Source of the DNA: Flavobacterium luteum
GTDB lineage: Bacteria > Bacteroidota > Bacteroidia > Flavobacteriales > Flavobacteriaceae
Direction of reading: 5' to 3'
Length of the DNA stretch: 64,000 bases
Assembly: GCF_008806775.1 (NCBI RefSeq)
Contig: NZ_WAEM01000001.1
Span: forward strand, 496,001-560,000
Positions 1-8,651 of the stretch are shown piece after piece (positions within the stretch are counted from its first letter, which is position 1; each line of letters begins with the position of its first letter). A program made the translations under genes and the position numbers. The notes under the pieces were generated by a model. That model saw nothing but the letters and a program-made list of their open reading frames with translations. It did not search any database and was not told where the DNA came from.

Positions 1-1
1 A

Positions 2-1468
2 ACTTTTGATTTAGTACTACCAGGATTAAACAACGTAACCGACCGTATTAGATATTACTCTTTTTACTGTTGGTTTTTTCATTGTTATGCAAAGTATATC
101 AGTAAACCTAGTAAGAAAGAACAGTTTGACCACTTGCGAAGAGCAGAATTTATTTTGTCTTTATTAGCAGCTAAAACTGGCGTTCAAGGCATTGGTGGTA
201 TAACCAAAGCTTTAGAACTTTATAACACTTCACAAAACGCATTTGATTTAACAATTGGCACAGGCGAAGAAAAACAAGCCAAAGACGGAACCTATTGGAA
301 AAACCCACGAGGTATTTTTGGACAAAATTATGTCAGTTCTTTAAAGCAGCTCAATCTAATTAGAGAGTATGAAATCAATAGTGAATTTTTTATAAGAACA
401 GAATTTGAAATTGAAAATAAAATTTCAGGGTATCAACTAGCAATAGCATTTGAAGAAAATTTAGGTTCAGAAATTGCTCAATTATTTGTTGAGATAATGA
501 AGAAAGGAGTTATTACCCAATCAGAAATTGATAAACTTATTGGACCTTTCAATATGCTTAAAATTCCAACAAATACAACCGAGCATAGTTTAATTTGGCA
601 ATTAATAACAGGTAATGATGAGCCAAAACAAGATAATTCAAATTTATTCAGAAAAAGAACAATTCAATTAGTATTAGAGAAAGTAAAAAAGTATGATGAT
701 GCTTTTTTTGATTATAGATTAACTTTTGATGCCTACCATTCTAAAGGTTTAATTGACAATGAAATAGACGAAACATTTTCATTGTGGTACTTTTATCAGT
801 TAGAGCAATTCTGGCATATGGCGTGTACAGGTTCATTATCAACATTATTAAAAATTTTAAATAAAGAAAGTAATGGTAATTGGATTGACGAAGAAATACT
901 AATTGATGATATTGCAAAACAAGTTGAAGGGTTTTTAATAAAAGAAAATTTTATTGCTAAAAATCAAACGTTCAAAGAACTAAAAATTATTGATTTATCG
1001 GAGGAAGAAGTAGTTGAAGAAACCAAAAAAACAAATAACAACTTTGAAAAAGTTGGTTACAATATACTCTTGGTTAAAAAGTTGATATTCAATAATAAAT
1101 CCGAACTTGAAAGACTTGTTCGACTTACTAAAACCTATGAGTTAAATTCAAATAGTAGTTTCCTTTCTTCAATAGTTGCAATGCAAAACAATGAAGAATT
1201 ATCAATAAAAGATTTTGTAAAATATTATTTAAAAAAATATGTAATTATAAGACATCAATGGGTTTCACTAAAGAAAATGAATAACACACAATCAACTGAA
1301 AAATTCATTCGTGAAGATGGATTAATTCGTTTTATAGATGATGTAGATTATGCTTATTCTTCTCCAAGATTGAATACATTGATTGATTTTTTAAGGGATA
1401 TGCAGCTCATAAATGAGGATAAAAAAGACTTAACAACAATTGGTCTAGAACTTTTTAAAACTCTTTAA
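2..1468 (+). CDS. Hypothetical protein, 5' end outside window
   Basis: The reading frame is open without a stop from base 2, so the gene begins upstream of the window and at least 488 residues are visible. An internal TTG at 134 could be taken as a start, but the codons before it read as good protein (LPGLNNVTDRIRYYSFYCWF and onward), so it is not one. I see no signal peptide or membrane helix and recognise no catalytic motif; the C-terminal half is charged and helical. Only two bases separate its stop from the start of the double-HKD phospholipase-D-like gene, so the two are almost certainly co-transcribed and probably work together. A role in anti-phage defence is inferred from that partner only; the rest of the operon would lie upstream of base 1. 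Confidence 0.75.
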   Translation, partial: TFDLVLPGLNNVTDRIRYYSFYCWFFHCYAKYISKPSKKEQFDHLRRAEFILSLLAAKTGVQGIGGITKALELYNTSQNAFDLTIGTGEEKQAKDGTYWKNPRGIFGQNYVSSLKQLNLIREYEINSEFFIRTEFEIENKISGYQLAIAFEENLGSEIAQLFVEIMKKGVITQSEIDKLIGPFNMLKIPTNTTEHSLIWQLITGNDEPKQDNSNLFRKRTIQLVLEKVKKYDDAFFDYRLTFDAYHSKGLIDNEIDETFSLWYFYQLEQFWHMACTGSLSTLLKILNKESNGNWIDEEILIDDIAKQVEGFLIKENFIAKNQTFKELKIIDLSEEEVVEETKKTNNNFEKVGYNILLVKKLIFNNKSELERLVRLTKTYELNSNSSFLSSIVAMQNNEELSIKDFVKYYLKKYVIIRHQWVSLKKMNNTQSTEKFIREDGLIRFIDDVDYAYSSPRLNTLIDFLRDMQLINEDKKDLTTIGLELFKTL

Positions 1469-1470
1469 TT

Positions 1471-4284
1471 ATGATTGATAGACATAATATTTTAGACTTA
1501 TTAGGTGGTGATAAAAGAAAATACCATAGCTGTATAATAACTTGTTTCTCATTCGATTTTATATTTTTTGAGCAAAGAGTTTTACCAAAATTAAGACAAG
1601 CAGGAATAACAAATATCAATATCTATGTAGATGCTTATCAGTTTGAAAAGCAAATAAATAGTTTTGTGGGTAGTGAATTACTGGATAACAAAGCTGGTTA
1701 TAGTATTACGCCAATCAAAATGATTGGAGCTTTTCACCCCAAAGTATTATTAGCAGTAGGTAAAACAAAAGGTTTTTTAGCTATTGGCTCTGGCAATCTT
1801 ACAAGTTCCGGTTTAAGTTCCAATGAAGAAATTTGGGGAAGTTTTCATTTTACGGAAACAGATAAAATAACAGAGCCATTTTTTAAAGAAACAGCCAAAT
1901 ATTTAAAGAAATTAGAAGCTTTTGTATTTGGAACCAACCTATTAAAATTAAATTGGATAAAAGAAAATTCAAATTGGTTCAATAATTTATTAGACAATGA
2001 TAATAATACTAATGCAGTTGTAAATAAAGACGAAACTTTGGAAATGCTATTTACCTATCAAGAAGAAAGTATTTATAAATCAATTGTTGATAAATTACCA
2101 AAGAAACCTAAATTCATAAAAATACTATCGCCATACTACAATACTAATGGTTCCTTTTTAAATAAATTAATCCAAGATATCCAACCAGATAAAATACATT
2201 GTATCGTTGATCCTCTTTATGGTTCTGTTCCTTATAAATATGAAAACAAACATAAAATTGAGTTTTCAGATTGGAATAATTTGATAAGAGCTGAAAAGTA
2301 TAGTAGTAACAGGTTGCACGCTAAAGCAATTCAATTTGAATATGAAAATGAAACGTATTTTCTTTTTGGTAGTGCTAATGCAACAAACGAAGCCTTTGGA
2401 AGTAATACAAATAATTTAATAAATGCAGAAGTTTCAATTCTTACACACAACAAAAAATCAAAAGATTATTTCAAAGAATTGGGTATTAATTTTCCAAAAA
2501 AAGGGAATTATTTAATCCAAGATTATGATTTCAAAGGTCAAATTGCATCTAATGAAAACGAAAAATTTAAATATATAGTTTTCATAAATAATGTTGAAAT
2601 CGATGGTAATGAAATAACTATTTATGTTGAAAGTAAACTCGATACAAAAGTAAATATTTGCATTGAAGATGCTAATGGACTAAATATTTTCAGTCAATAT
2701 ATTGATTGTTTAAATGAAAAAAACATCATAAATATTGAAAACTTAAATCTTATAAAACCCTTTAGATTAGCAATATTTAATTCGTCAGAAAGAATATCTA
2801 ATTATGCTTTAATTCATCAAAAAGCATTTCTATTAAATACCAATCCCGACGCTAGGATTGCACATTTCAACTCATTATTAAATTCTGACTTCTTTGGTGA
2901 TTTTGAATTAGAAGAATTGATTGATTTTATTTCTTTAAAGTCTGATTTTAGTGAAAATAAAAATTCTAAATACGTTCAGAATAATAAAAAAGAGGAAGAA
3001 GATATTGAAGAAGTTGAAGCAATATCAGAAGAAGAATTCAATAAAAATAGTGCTAATTTTATTGGGAACGAAAGCTTTAATAATTATACAACTTCACGGA
3101 TTGAGGAGTTTCTTAATAGTTTAAATTTTGAAGCAAATTCTGTAGAAGATGTTTCTGAAAGTATTGAAGATGCTGCTTTAGTTGCTGGAGTAAATGGTTT
3201 AGACGATGAAGAACAAAGTATTCAAACAAAAAGAATTGATATACCATTTGAAACAGGTTTGAGAATTGGATATAAAATTGAAAAAACTATAGAAAAAATC
3301 ACAAAATCATTATATCCTCAAAAAGCAAATCATTTAAAAATAATAAAACTTCCAGAAGCTAACAGCTTAGCTACATTGCATCAACTAAATGCACTATTAA
3401 TTGGGTTTCACATTATTTTAAAGAAAAGGCACGAAAGCTATTTTGAAAATAGATCATTGTTAAAATTACAATATTCAGATAGTAATATTTTGTACACTAT
3501 AGAAAAACAATTTTTAATTGAAAAGCTTGAAAAACAAGTGGGTAATCTTAAAAATGAGGTCAGTTATACAATCAATGAAAATAAGGTTAATGCGCTCAAA
3601 GAATATGTAAAAGACAAAGCAGCTATTAAAATTAAATATGTTGACGAAACAGCAAGCCAAACACTTACACACTCTTATTTTTCACCTAGATTTTGGAGTA
3701 ATGAGAGCAATCATCTTTGTATAAATGATTATCTAAAAGACGGTTTAGGATCTTATTTATTACTTCTTACAAAACAAATTGAAATCAAAGACGACAAGGA
3801 AAATGTCGTTTGGGTTGAGAAAAAAAGAAGGTTGAAATTATTAAGTATTTGTACTATTTTAAATTACAATTGGACCACAATACATCAAGACACTAAGAAA
3901 TTATTACTCTTAAACATTTTCCATTATCTTGGTAACAAAGAAGATTTTGAAACACTTTCAAAAGATTTAGATAATTATATTGAAAAACTAAATTTGAATT
4001 CATATGTAAAGCCGGATAGCATTAAAGAAGTCATTGATTTATATAAACAATATTTTAAATGGCTAAATCAGTACAATTCCGATTTAAAAGTCTTAAAAAG
4101 AGAATTAAATAACTGGAGTGAGAATAACATTATTTATAGTAAAACCTATGGTTTTTCAAAAATTGCCAATTTCTATAAAAGCAAATTAGTAAATCTTGAA
4201 ACACCTCTAGGAATATATGATCAGGAAAGGAATGTATTTGGTTTTGTAGAAGTATTTGTCGGTTTGCAACCTATATTCTTTTAA
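1471..4284 (+). CDS. Large phospholipase D-family (double HKD) protein
   Basis: 937 residues with two HKD half-sites. The first has H89-x-K91 followed by GSGNLTSSG near residue 108. The second has H283-x-K285 followed by GSANAT near 300. Two such half-sites normally form one catalytic centre in PLD-family nucleases and phosphodiesterases, acting through a covalent phosphohistidine. The remaining 600 residues are helical and acidic, with Glu-rich stretches around 510-560, and I recognise no domain in them. There is no signal peptide, so it is probably cytoplasmic. It follows the partial gene at base 1468 by two bases and is the last gene on this strand before about 260 bases of non-coding DNA. 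A nuclease effector of a defence operon is likely but inferred. The HKD assignment is firm; the biological role is not. Confidence 0.8.
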   Translation: MIDRHNILDLLGGDKRKYHSCIITCFSFDFIFFEQRVLPKLRQAGITNINIYVDAYQFEKQINSFVGSELLDNKAGYSITPIKMIGAFHPKVLLAVGKTKGFLAIGSGNLTSSGLSSNEEIWGSFHFTETDKITEPFFKETAKYLKKLEAFVFGTNLLKLNWIKENSNWFNNLLDNDNNTNAVVNKDETLEMLFTYQEESIYKSIVDKLPKKPKFIKILSPYYNTNGSFLNKLIQDIQPDKIHCIVDPLYGSVPYKYENKHKIEFSDWNNLIRAEKYSSNRLHAKAIQFEYENETYFLFGSANATNEAFGSNTNNLINAEVSILTHNKKSKDYFKELGINFPKKGNYLIQDYDFKGQIASNENEKFKYIVFINNVEIDGNEITIYVESKLDTKVNICIEDANGLNIFSQYIDCLNEKNIINIENLNLIKPFRLAIFNSSERISNYALIHQKAFLLNTNPDARIAHFNSLLNSDFFGDFELEELIDFISLKSDFSENKNSKYVQNNKKEEEDIEEVEAISEEEFNKNSANFIGNESFNNYTTSRIEEFLNSLNFEANSVEDVSESIEDAALVAGVNGLDDEEQSIQTKRIDIPFETGLRIGYKIEKTIEKITKSLYPQKANHLKIIKLPEANSLATLHQLNALLIGFHIILKKRHESYFENRSLLKLQYSDSNILYTIEKQFLIEKLEKQVGNLKNEVSYTINENKVNALKEYVKDKAAIKIKYVDETASQTLTHSYFSPRFWSNESNHLCINDYLKDGLGSYLLLLTKQIEIKDDKENVVWVEKKRRLKLLSICTILNYNWTTIHQDTKKLLLLNIFHYLGNKEDFETLSKDLDNYIEKLNLNSYVKPDSIKEVIDLYKQYFKWLNQYNSDLKVLKRELNNWSENNIIYSKTYGFSKIANFYKSKLVNLETPLGIYDQERNVFGFVEVFVGLQPIFF

Positions 4285-4542
4285 AAGTAGTGTTAAAATA
4301 TAAACTCATTATCTCATTCATCTGCACAAAATCCTCGTTTAGTCCAAGTATTCCTAAACTCACATCTTTGTTTGCTTCATTTCGCTAATTTCATTTCCAA
4401 TAGCGAGAATATATTTTTTCATTCGGTGGTAAAAAGGAAGTTTTACATTTCAATTGCCACTCCTTCGCCAACGCTCCAAAAAAATGTACTTATTTAAAAC
4501 TATCGAAAATTAATTAGTTGTAGTTCAACAACAAAAAAATGA

Positions 4543-4959
4543 TTATAAAATTTCTACCCCCTCGCCCATTTTCATATCCACATTGTAATAATTAAAGTCA
4601 TTTGGAGTGCCATTTTCAACTTCAACTATACTCAGCACACAATCTTTTTGAGGAATTGGAGGAAAATATAACGAAAAATATTGCCAGTCTTTTTTAGACT
4701 CAAAATTTCGCAGTTCAGGTGCAACTGTTATTCCTACAGCTTTTGTCATGGTATAACGCTCTTTATAAGCTACATTTTCAATAAAAGTATCAGGAGCTAT
4801 TTTAATCCAACCTCCGTTATCGTATAGTTCAGTTGTACTGTATCCAAAATCAACTTTTGTAAATTCTGGAAATAAATTAATTCTAAGCAATATTGGATTA
4901 GACGGACCATGTCCTAGCATGTTTAAATGAAATACTAGTTTTTTGTTTTTCTTTGTCAT
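4543..4959 (-). CDS. Small beta-sandwich-like protein paired with WYL regulator
   Basis: 138 residues, no signal peptide. It starts one base after the stop of the WYL regulator gene, so the two form an operon. The motif pattern T-K-V-D-F-x-Y, then WIKI...TFI, then K-A-V/I-x-I-x-x-A-P, then Y-F-P-P-I-P matches the 156-residue protein at 7417 segment by segment, so the two are paralogues. The W[IV]xI...[ST]FI...FPPLP arrangement resembles a domain I know from many Bacteroidetes proteins that looks like a beta sandwich, but I cannot name a family. Function unknown. Because its paralogue sits behind the shared candidate operator at 6948, the two may be parts of one regulated response. Confidence 0.65.
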   Translation of the reverse strand: MTKKNKKLVFHLNMLGHGPSNPILLRINLFPEFTKVDFGYSTTELYDNGGWIKIAPDTFIENVAYKERYTMTKAVGITVAPELRNFESKKDWQYFSLYFPPIPQKDCVLSIVEVENGTPNDFNYYNVDMKMGEGVEIL

Positions 4960-4960
4960 A

Positions 4961-5941
4961 TTACAATAATGTTTTTGTATTTTCTCTTAACCATTGTGGA
5001 TTAATAACTTCAAGGTTTTTGCCGTAAGAACGAAATAAGCGAATTAACTCCACACTAGGAACCACATCGATTGTAAAAAAACAAGAACCTGATTCGTTTT
5101 TCTCAGACTTCTGACTACTGTGAATTGGATAGGCTTCAAAGTAGTTCGTTATTTTTATGGATGTTAAAAATGTGATGGATTGCTTGGGTTGATTCTCAAT
5201 AGGATAAACTCCGTAAATATCATTACAATAGCTTTCAACCTCTTTTTCATCACTATCAACATATTTCCTTTTTAGATGCAATGGCTCATAAATTCTATCC
5301 AATCCAAAGGTTCTGATTGATTTATCAGATTCTGAATAACCTACTAGATACCATCGGTTTTCAAATTCTTTTAATGAAATAGGATGCACAATAGCTACTT
5401 TAAATTCTCTATTGGTGTATGAGTAATGAGAAAATGATACTGGATACTGATTCTTACAAGCGATAAACAATGTATTAAAATTATCATATCCTTTAGCTCC
5501 TTCTACATAATCGGTCAGGATTATTTTTCTTTTAGTATCGCTGTCTGGAAATTCTTCTTTGTAGGTAGCTAATATCTTTTGAATAGCATGACTAAATCGT
5601 TCATTTACCCTATTTCCTCCTCCAAGATTTTCAACTAAATCAAGAGCTTCCTTAATGCTTGATATATCACTTTCTGTTAATGGAATAGAATTGATGGAGT
5701 ATTTGGGATTTGAATAATAATAGCCTAGATTTTTTCTACAAAAAACTATTGGAGCATCAAAAACATCCGAGTGCTTCATGTTTCTAATATCCTTTTCAAG
5801 TGTATGTAAAGAAAAGTCTATATCCAAGTTCCTCTGACAAGCTTCTTGAATATCCAATAAACTTGGATAGGGCCTATAAATGTTTTTCAACATTTTATCT
5901 ATAACTCTATACCTACTGTAAGCAGATTTTGAAATATCCAT
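4961..5941 (-). CDS. WYL-domain transcriptional regulator
   Basis: 326 residues, the usual length for DeoR/YafY-type WYL regulators. An N-terminal winged helix-turn-helix (about residues 8-65) reads SKSAYSRYRVIDKML and continues to KDIRNMKHSDVF. A WYL domain covers about 155-235, with the signature region HPISLKEFENRWYLVGY and LDRI; a WCX-type C-terminal extension follows. WYL domains sense ligands, often nucleic-acid related, and many control defence or stress loci. The gene is divergent from the small HTH gene at 6117. A candidate operator (5978-5998) lies about 40 bases upstream of its start and is matched by a nearly identical one at 6948-6968, consistent with autoregulation plus control of the 7013-8651 operon. 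DNA binding is inferred. Confidence 0.85.
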   Translation of the reverse strand: MDISKSAYSRYRVIDKMLKNIYRPYPSLLDIQEACQRNLDIDFSLHTLEKDIRNMKHSDVFDAPIVFCRKNLGYYYSNPKYSINSIPLTESDISSIKEALDLVENLGGGNRVNERFSHAIQKILATYKEEFPDSDTKRKIILTDYVEGAKGYDNFNTLFIACKNQYPVSFSHYSYTNREFKVAIVHPISLKEFENRWYLVGYSESDKSIRTFGLDRIYEPLHLKRKYVDSDEKEVESYCNDIYGVYPIENQPKQSITFLTSIKITNYFEAYPIHSSQKSEKNESGSCFFTIDVVPSVELIRLFRSYGKNLEVINPQWLRENTKTLL

Positions 5942-5977
5942 TGTTGATTTTTTTTATAAAAATACAAAAAAAAATCA

Positions 5978-5998
5978 TTCCGCATAAAAATTACGGTT
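5978..5998. promoter_or_regulatory. Candidate WYL operator, copy 1
   Basis: TTCCG at 5978-5982 and CGGTT at 5994-5998 are separated by 11 bases. The same TTCCG-N11-CGG(A/T)(A/T) arrangement, with perfect symmetry, occurs at 6948-6968. It lies just upstream of the WYL regulator start, in the divergent intergenic region, where an autoregulatory site would be expected. Confidence 0.4.
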
Positions 5999-6116
5999 TG
6001 GTTGTAAATCTTTACTCGATGCTATGAGTAAAATAAAAATAGTATAAAAATTATAAATAAGAGGTATTCCTACACTGAATTTCAGTTTCAGTTTTGTGTA
6101 CTAAAATTGCAATAAT

Positions 6117-6332
6117 TTGGATATACGAATTATCATAGAATTAGACAACCTTATTAATAAGGAGATAACAGGAAGCCCAAAACAATTGGCTTCCAAACTT
6201 TCTATGACTGAAAGAACCGTATATAATTATATTTCATTTATGAAAAAAACCTTGAATGCTCCTATTGTTTATGATTACCAAAGAATGTCTTATGTCTATA
6301 ATAGTGATGGGGAGTTTAAATTTATTAGATAA
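6117..6332 (+). CDS. Small helix-turn-helix protein
   Basis: 71 residues starting with TTG at 6117. The preceding in-frame stop is at 6102 and the first internal ATG would remove half the HTH, so the TTG start is the best choice. The segment SPKQLASKLSMTERTVYNYI is an HTH of the HTH_11/DeoR kind, followed by a short wing (VYDYQRMSYVY). Small stand-alone HTH proteins of this type are common in Bacteroidetes, often next to small exported proteins, and here a lipoprotein gene follows 84 bases downstream. It is probably a local regulator, but its target is not evident. Confidence 0.6.
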   Translation: MDIRIIIELDNLINKEITGSPKQLASKLSMTERTVYNYISFMKKTLNAPIVYDYQRMSYVYNSDGEFKFIR

Positions 6333-6416
6333 CAAAAAGTGGAGTTCAGAACCCACTCAAAAAAACGAGGCGGAACCGAAAAGCCATAAGAGTAGGAATA
6401 AATAAAACCAAAAAAA

Positions 6417-6878
6417 ATGAAACAAATTAAATTTCTAACTTTATTGTTATTAGCATTATCTTTTATCTCTTTATCGAGTTGTAGTAAAGACGATGTTGTG
6501 GAGCAAGATGTAAGAGACCAATATGTTGGAACATGGAGTTCTACATCAATAGGTAGCTTAACCTTATTTCAAAATGGACAAAGTGTAATAACAAAACCTG
6601 TAAATGAAAGTGGTTCTATTTCAATTACAAAATCTGGAACTAATGCTTTAATAATTGACGGTACAAGTTACATTGTTAATGGAACTAATTTAAGTTCAAA
6701 TCCAACGCCCGTAAATGTAAATTCTGATGGAGTTAATATTGTTGGTACAGCACTCAGTAATGGCACCTTAAGTTCGAACATTATTTCATTAAATGATGCA
6801 ATAACAGGTACTTGGAATGAAACTAATGGAGCTTCAGGAAATCTATCTGGGAATATAATTACAACTTTGACAAGATAA
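6417..6878 (+). CDS. Small lipoprotein, unknown function
   Basis: 153 residues. A typical lipoprotein signal peptide (MKQIKFLTLLLLALSFISLSSC) puts the lipidated cysteine at about residue 22, followed by SKDD. Acidic residues near the cysteine often mark export to the outer membrane or surface in Bacteroidetes. The rest is a Ser/Thr/Asn/Gly-rich beta-type sequence containing TWSST and GTWNE, reminiscent of lipocalin-like domains in which a 'GTW' strand opens the barrel; that is a weak resemblance. A strong rho-independent terminator follows 35 bases after the stop, so the gene ends a transcript, probably with the upstream HTH gene. The 5' leader (6333-6416) contains a short hairpin, AGTGG...CCACT. 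Confidence 0.7.
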   Translation: MKQIKFLTLLLLALSFISLSSCSKDDVVEQDVRDQYVGTWSSTSIGSLTLFQNGQSVITKPVNESGSISITKSGTNALIIDGTSYIVNGTNLSSNPTPVNVNSDGVNIVGTALSNGTLSSNIISLNDAITGTWNETNGASGNLSGNIITTLTR

Positions 6879-6913
6879 AGAACTTTTAATTATCTATAAA
6901 AAAATAATTATTT

Positions 6914-6947
6914 AAAAAGACTATCAATAAAAGATAGTCTTTTTTTA
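6914..6947 (+). terminator. Rho-independent terminator
   Basis: A 12-bp perfect stem (6914-6925 with 6933-6944), a 7-base loop (6926-6932) and a run of T that continues to 6946. It lies 35 bases after the lipoprotein stop and just before the candidate operator of the next operon. Confidence 0.85.
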
Positions 6948-6968
6948 TTCCGTATATATAATACGGAA
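6948..6968. promoter_or_regulatory. Candidate WYL operator, copy 2, with promoter
   Basis: A perfect inverted repeat, TTCCGTAT and ATACGGAA, around a 5-base centre. It has the same TTCCG-N11-CGGAA layout as the site at 5978 upstream of the WYL regulator. A TAGATTTA box (about 6971-6978), close to the Bacteroidetes TAnnTTTG element, follows immediately, so a bound protein would interfere with or aid transcription of the 7013-8651 operon. Confidence 0.45.
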
Positions 6969-7012
6969 TGTAGATTTACATTTGCTTAATAATTAAAAAA
7001 TTACAATAAATT

Positions 7013-7399
7013 ATGAAAGCCATTAAAAGAAAATTCCTAAATTTTAATGAAAAAATTATACTTAGTAAGATAAACAATTTTCAAGTAAGTAGGTATTTCA
7101 ATCCAAGTCATTTTAATTTCGAGGATTCATTAAATCTTCATTTTGATTATTCAGAAGGTCGCGGTACCGATTACATTCGAATACTAGCAGTATATATTGA
7201 TACTTCAAAAAGTATGGAATCTTATGAAGGATTAGATTTTACCGAAGATTTCAAGTTGCCGTTTCCTGAAGGTGGTATAACCAAACAGAATGAACTATCA
7301 GTTTCGCTGAAGTTAAAAGAAGATTCTAAATTACTCTGGAAAATTGGGATTCAAATTTTCCCTAAACTCGAAACATTACTCCATTTATCAGTATCATAA
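7013..7399 (+). CDS. Hypothetical protein, first gene of WYL-linked operon
   Basis: 128 residues beginning at an ATG 44 bases after the candidate operator. No signal peptide, membrane helix or recognised motif. The sequence is mixed alpha/beta with a basic N-terminus (MKAIKRKFLNFNEKI) and a central acidic part around YEGLDFTEDF. It is the first of four same-strand genes with gaps of 17 and 9 bases and one 4-base overlap, so it is very likely co-transcribed with the beta-sandwich paralogue that follows. Function unknown. Confidence 0.6.
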   Translation: MKAIKRKFLNFNEKIILSKINNFQVSRYFNPSHFNFEDSLNLHFDYSEGRGTDYIRILAVYIDTSKSMESYEGLDFTEDFKLPFPEGGITKQNELSVSLKLKEDSKLLWKIGIQIFPKLETLLHLSVS

Positions 7400-7416
7400 T
7401 TTAAAAAATTAACAAT

Positions 7417-7887
7417 ATGGAAATTAAAATTGACGAAAAAACCAAAGAGGTATTACTAATTGATATTGAAACGTATGTATTCATAAATCCTGTTTCAGAA
7501 CATGTTCCAGAGGAACATGTTGGGATTGAGTCTATTAGTTTTGATGATGAACTAACCCGAATCGATTTTGTTTATATCGCAAAACAGGAACATGGAAATG
7601 TTAGTTGGGTTCATATCGAACGAAACTCATTCATAAGACCTGTAGGGTCAGATGTAAAATATAAATTAATAAAAGCAATTAATATTCCTTATGCGCCAAA
7701 TAAACATTTTTTTAATTGTTCAGGACAAGTATTAAGGTATACTTTGTTGTTTCCGGCTTTGCCTAAAAACACAAAAGAAATCGATATAATTGAAAAACTA
7801 GCTCCTGGCACTTATTTCAATTTTTTTAGGGTACAACTCAATAATAAAAAACCTTTATTAGTTTCAGTAGGAAATAATTTTAATTAA
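7417..7887 (+). CDS. Beta-sandwich-like protein, paralogue of 4543-4959
   Basis: 156 residues. It aligns by eye with the WYL-paired protein at 4543: TRIDFVY with TKVDFGY, WVHIERNSFI with WIKIAPDTFI, KLIKAINIPYAP with TMTKAVGITVAP, YTLLFPALPK with FSLYFPPIPQ, and FNFFRVQL with FNYYNVDM. An extra 15-20 residues at the N-terminus and a short C-terminal tail distinguish it. No signal peptide. The presence of two diverged copies, one beside the regulator and one behind the shared operator, suggests subunits of one assembly or variants for different ligands. Function unknown. Confidence 0.65.
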   Translation: MEIKIDEKTKEVLLIDIETYVFINPVSEHVPEEHVGIESISFDDELTRIDFVYIAKQEHGNVSWVHIERNSFIRPVGSDVKYKLIKAINIPYAPNKHFFNCSGQVLRYTLLFPALPKNTKEIDIIEKLAPGTYFNFFRVQLNNKKPLLVSVGNNFN

Positions 7888-7896
7888 TACAAAACC

Positions 7897-8400
7897 ATGC
7901 AAAAATTACCTGACATTGGAGATGTTGTTATGATTAAAAAGAACAACACTATTTGGGCTGACGAGAAGGATTGTTTTATAATCTCAAGACTTGATAAATA
8001 CAATATACCTATTGAAATCATAGCGTTGACTAAAAGTAAATTACACCAAGTTGGCGATATAATTAAGAACAAAAAACTAATACCCTATATTTATCCTGTA
8101 AAACTCAATGCGGCTTATTTAATAAATAAAGTGTCTTTATTGATGGTTAACAACAAATTTGAATCATTGCCTATTGTTCATTTTCTAGGTAATAATAGAA
8201 CTATTGAATTTGTATGTTATGAGGGAAAAATGGTGTCGAATGTTGAGTTTGAATTTTTTCAATTCCCCAACAATTTGTTACAAGGTAGATTAGTTTTTCA
8301 TTTGACTCAACCGCCCGAAAAAAAGTGGAATTTTAATTTCATAATTGAGCAATTTAAAAACAGTTCTTTTTTCAATAAACTTAATCAAATATTGCAATGA
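7897..8400 (+). CDS. Hypothetical protein in WYL-linked operon
   Basis: 167 residues, starting 9 bases after the previous stop and overlapping the next gene by 4 bases (ATGA). No signal peptide. The N-terminal half is beta-rich (MQKLPDIGDVVMIKKNN, then SRLDKYNIPIEIIALTKSKL); the C-terminal half has alternating hydrophobic strands and ends in a helix. I recognise no family. Position and spacing make it a certain part of the operon, but nothing in the sequence shows its job. Confidence 0.6.
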   Translation: MQKLPDIGDVVMIKKNNTIWADEKDCFIISRLDKYNIPIEIIALTKSKLHQVGDIIKNKKLIPYIYPVKLNAAYLINKVSLLMVNNKFESLPIVHFLGNNRTIEFVCYEGKMVSNVEFEFFQFPNNLLQGRLVFHLTQPPEKKWNFNFIIEQFKNSSFFNKLNQILQ

Positions 8401-8651
8401 AAATAGGAACTTTGCTACTTAAATACTACTTAATTGGTGTAATTATAGCATTATTACTAATCGTAATTATCCATTTATACAGCCTTATTACCGAAACCTA
8501 TTTTAGCTATGCCGAATGGGACAATATTCTTCTAACTGCAGTGATAAGTGGATTCCCTTTTGGGGTTACAATTTGGGCTTTTGCAACTTTAAAACTGCAA
8601 AATGACACCAAAACAAAATATAACTGCAAAGCAAATCATCAAAGAATGTGA
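8397..8651 (+). CDS. Small two-helix membrane protein
   Basis: 84 residues with two hydrophobic segments, about 9-30 (LLKYYLIGVIIALLLIVIIH) and 45-66 (LLTAVISGFPFGVTIWAF), and a short basic C-terminal tail. It overlaps the preceding gene by ATGA, so it is translationally coupled. It is probably the inner-membrane member of the WYL-linked operon. A further short frame starting at 8602 overlaps its 3' end. Confidence 0.6.
   Translation: MKIGTLLLKYYLIGVIIALLLIVIIHLYSLITETYFSYAEWDNILLTAVISGFPFGVTIWAFATLKLQNDTKTKYNCKANHQRM

Noticed and set aside
134..136. TTG as start of the first gene
   Set aside because: The frame is open to base 2 with convincing protein sequence, so the true start lies outside the window.
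4285..4542. Possible terminator or small gene after the double-HKD gene
   Set aside because: No stable hairpin with a T tract and no frame with coding character could be found in this stretch.
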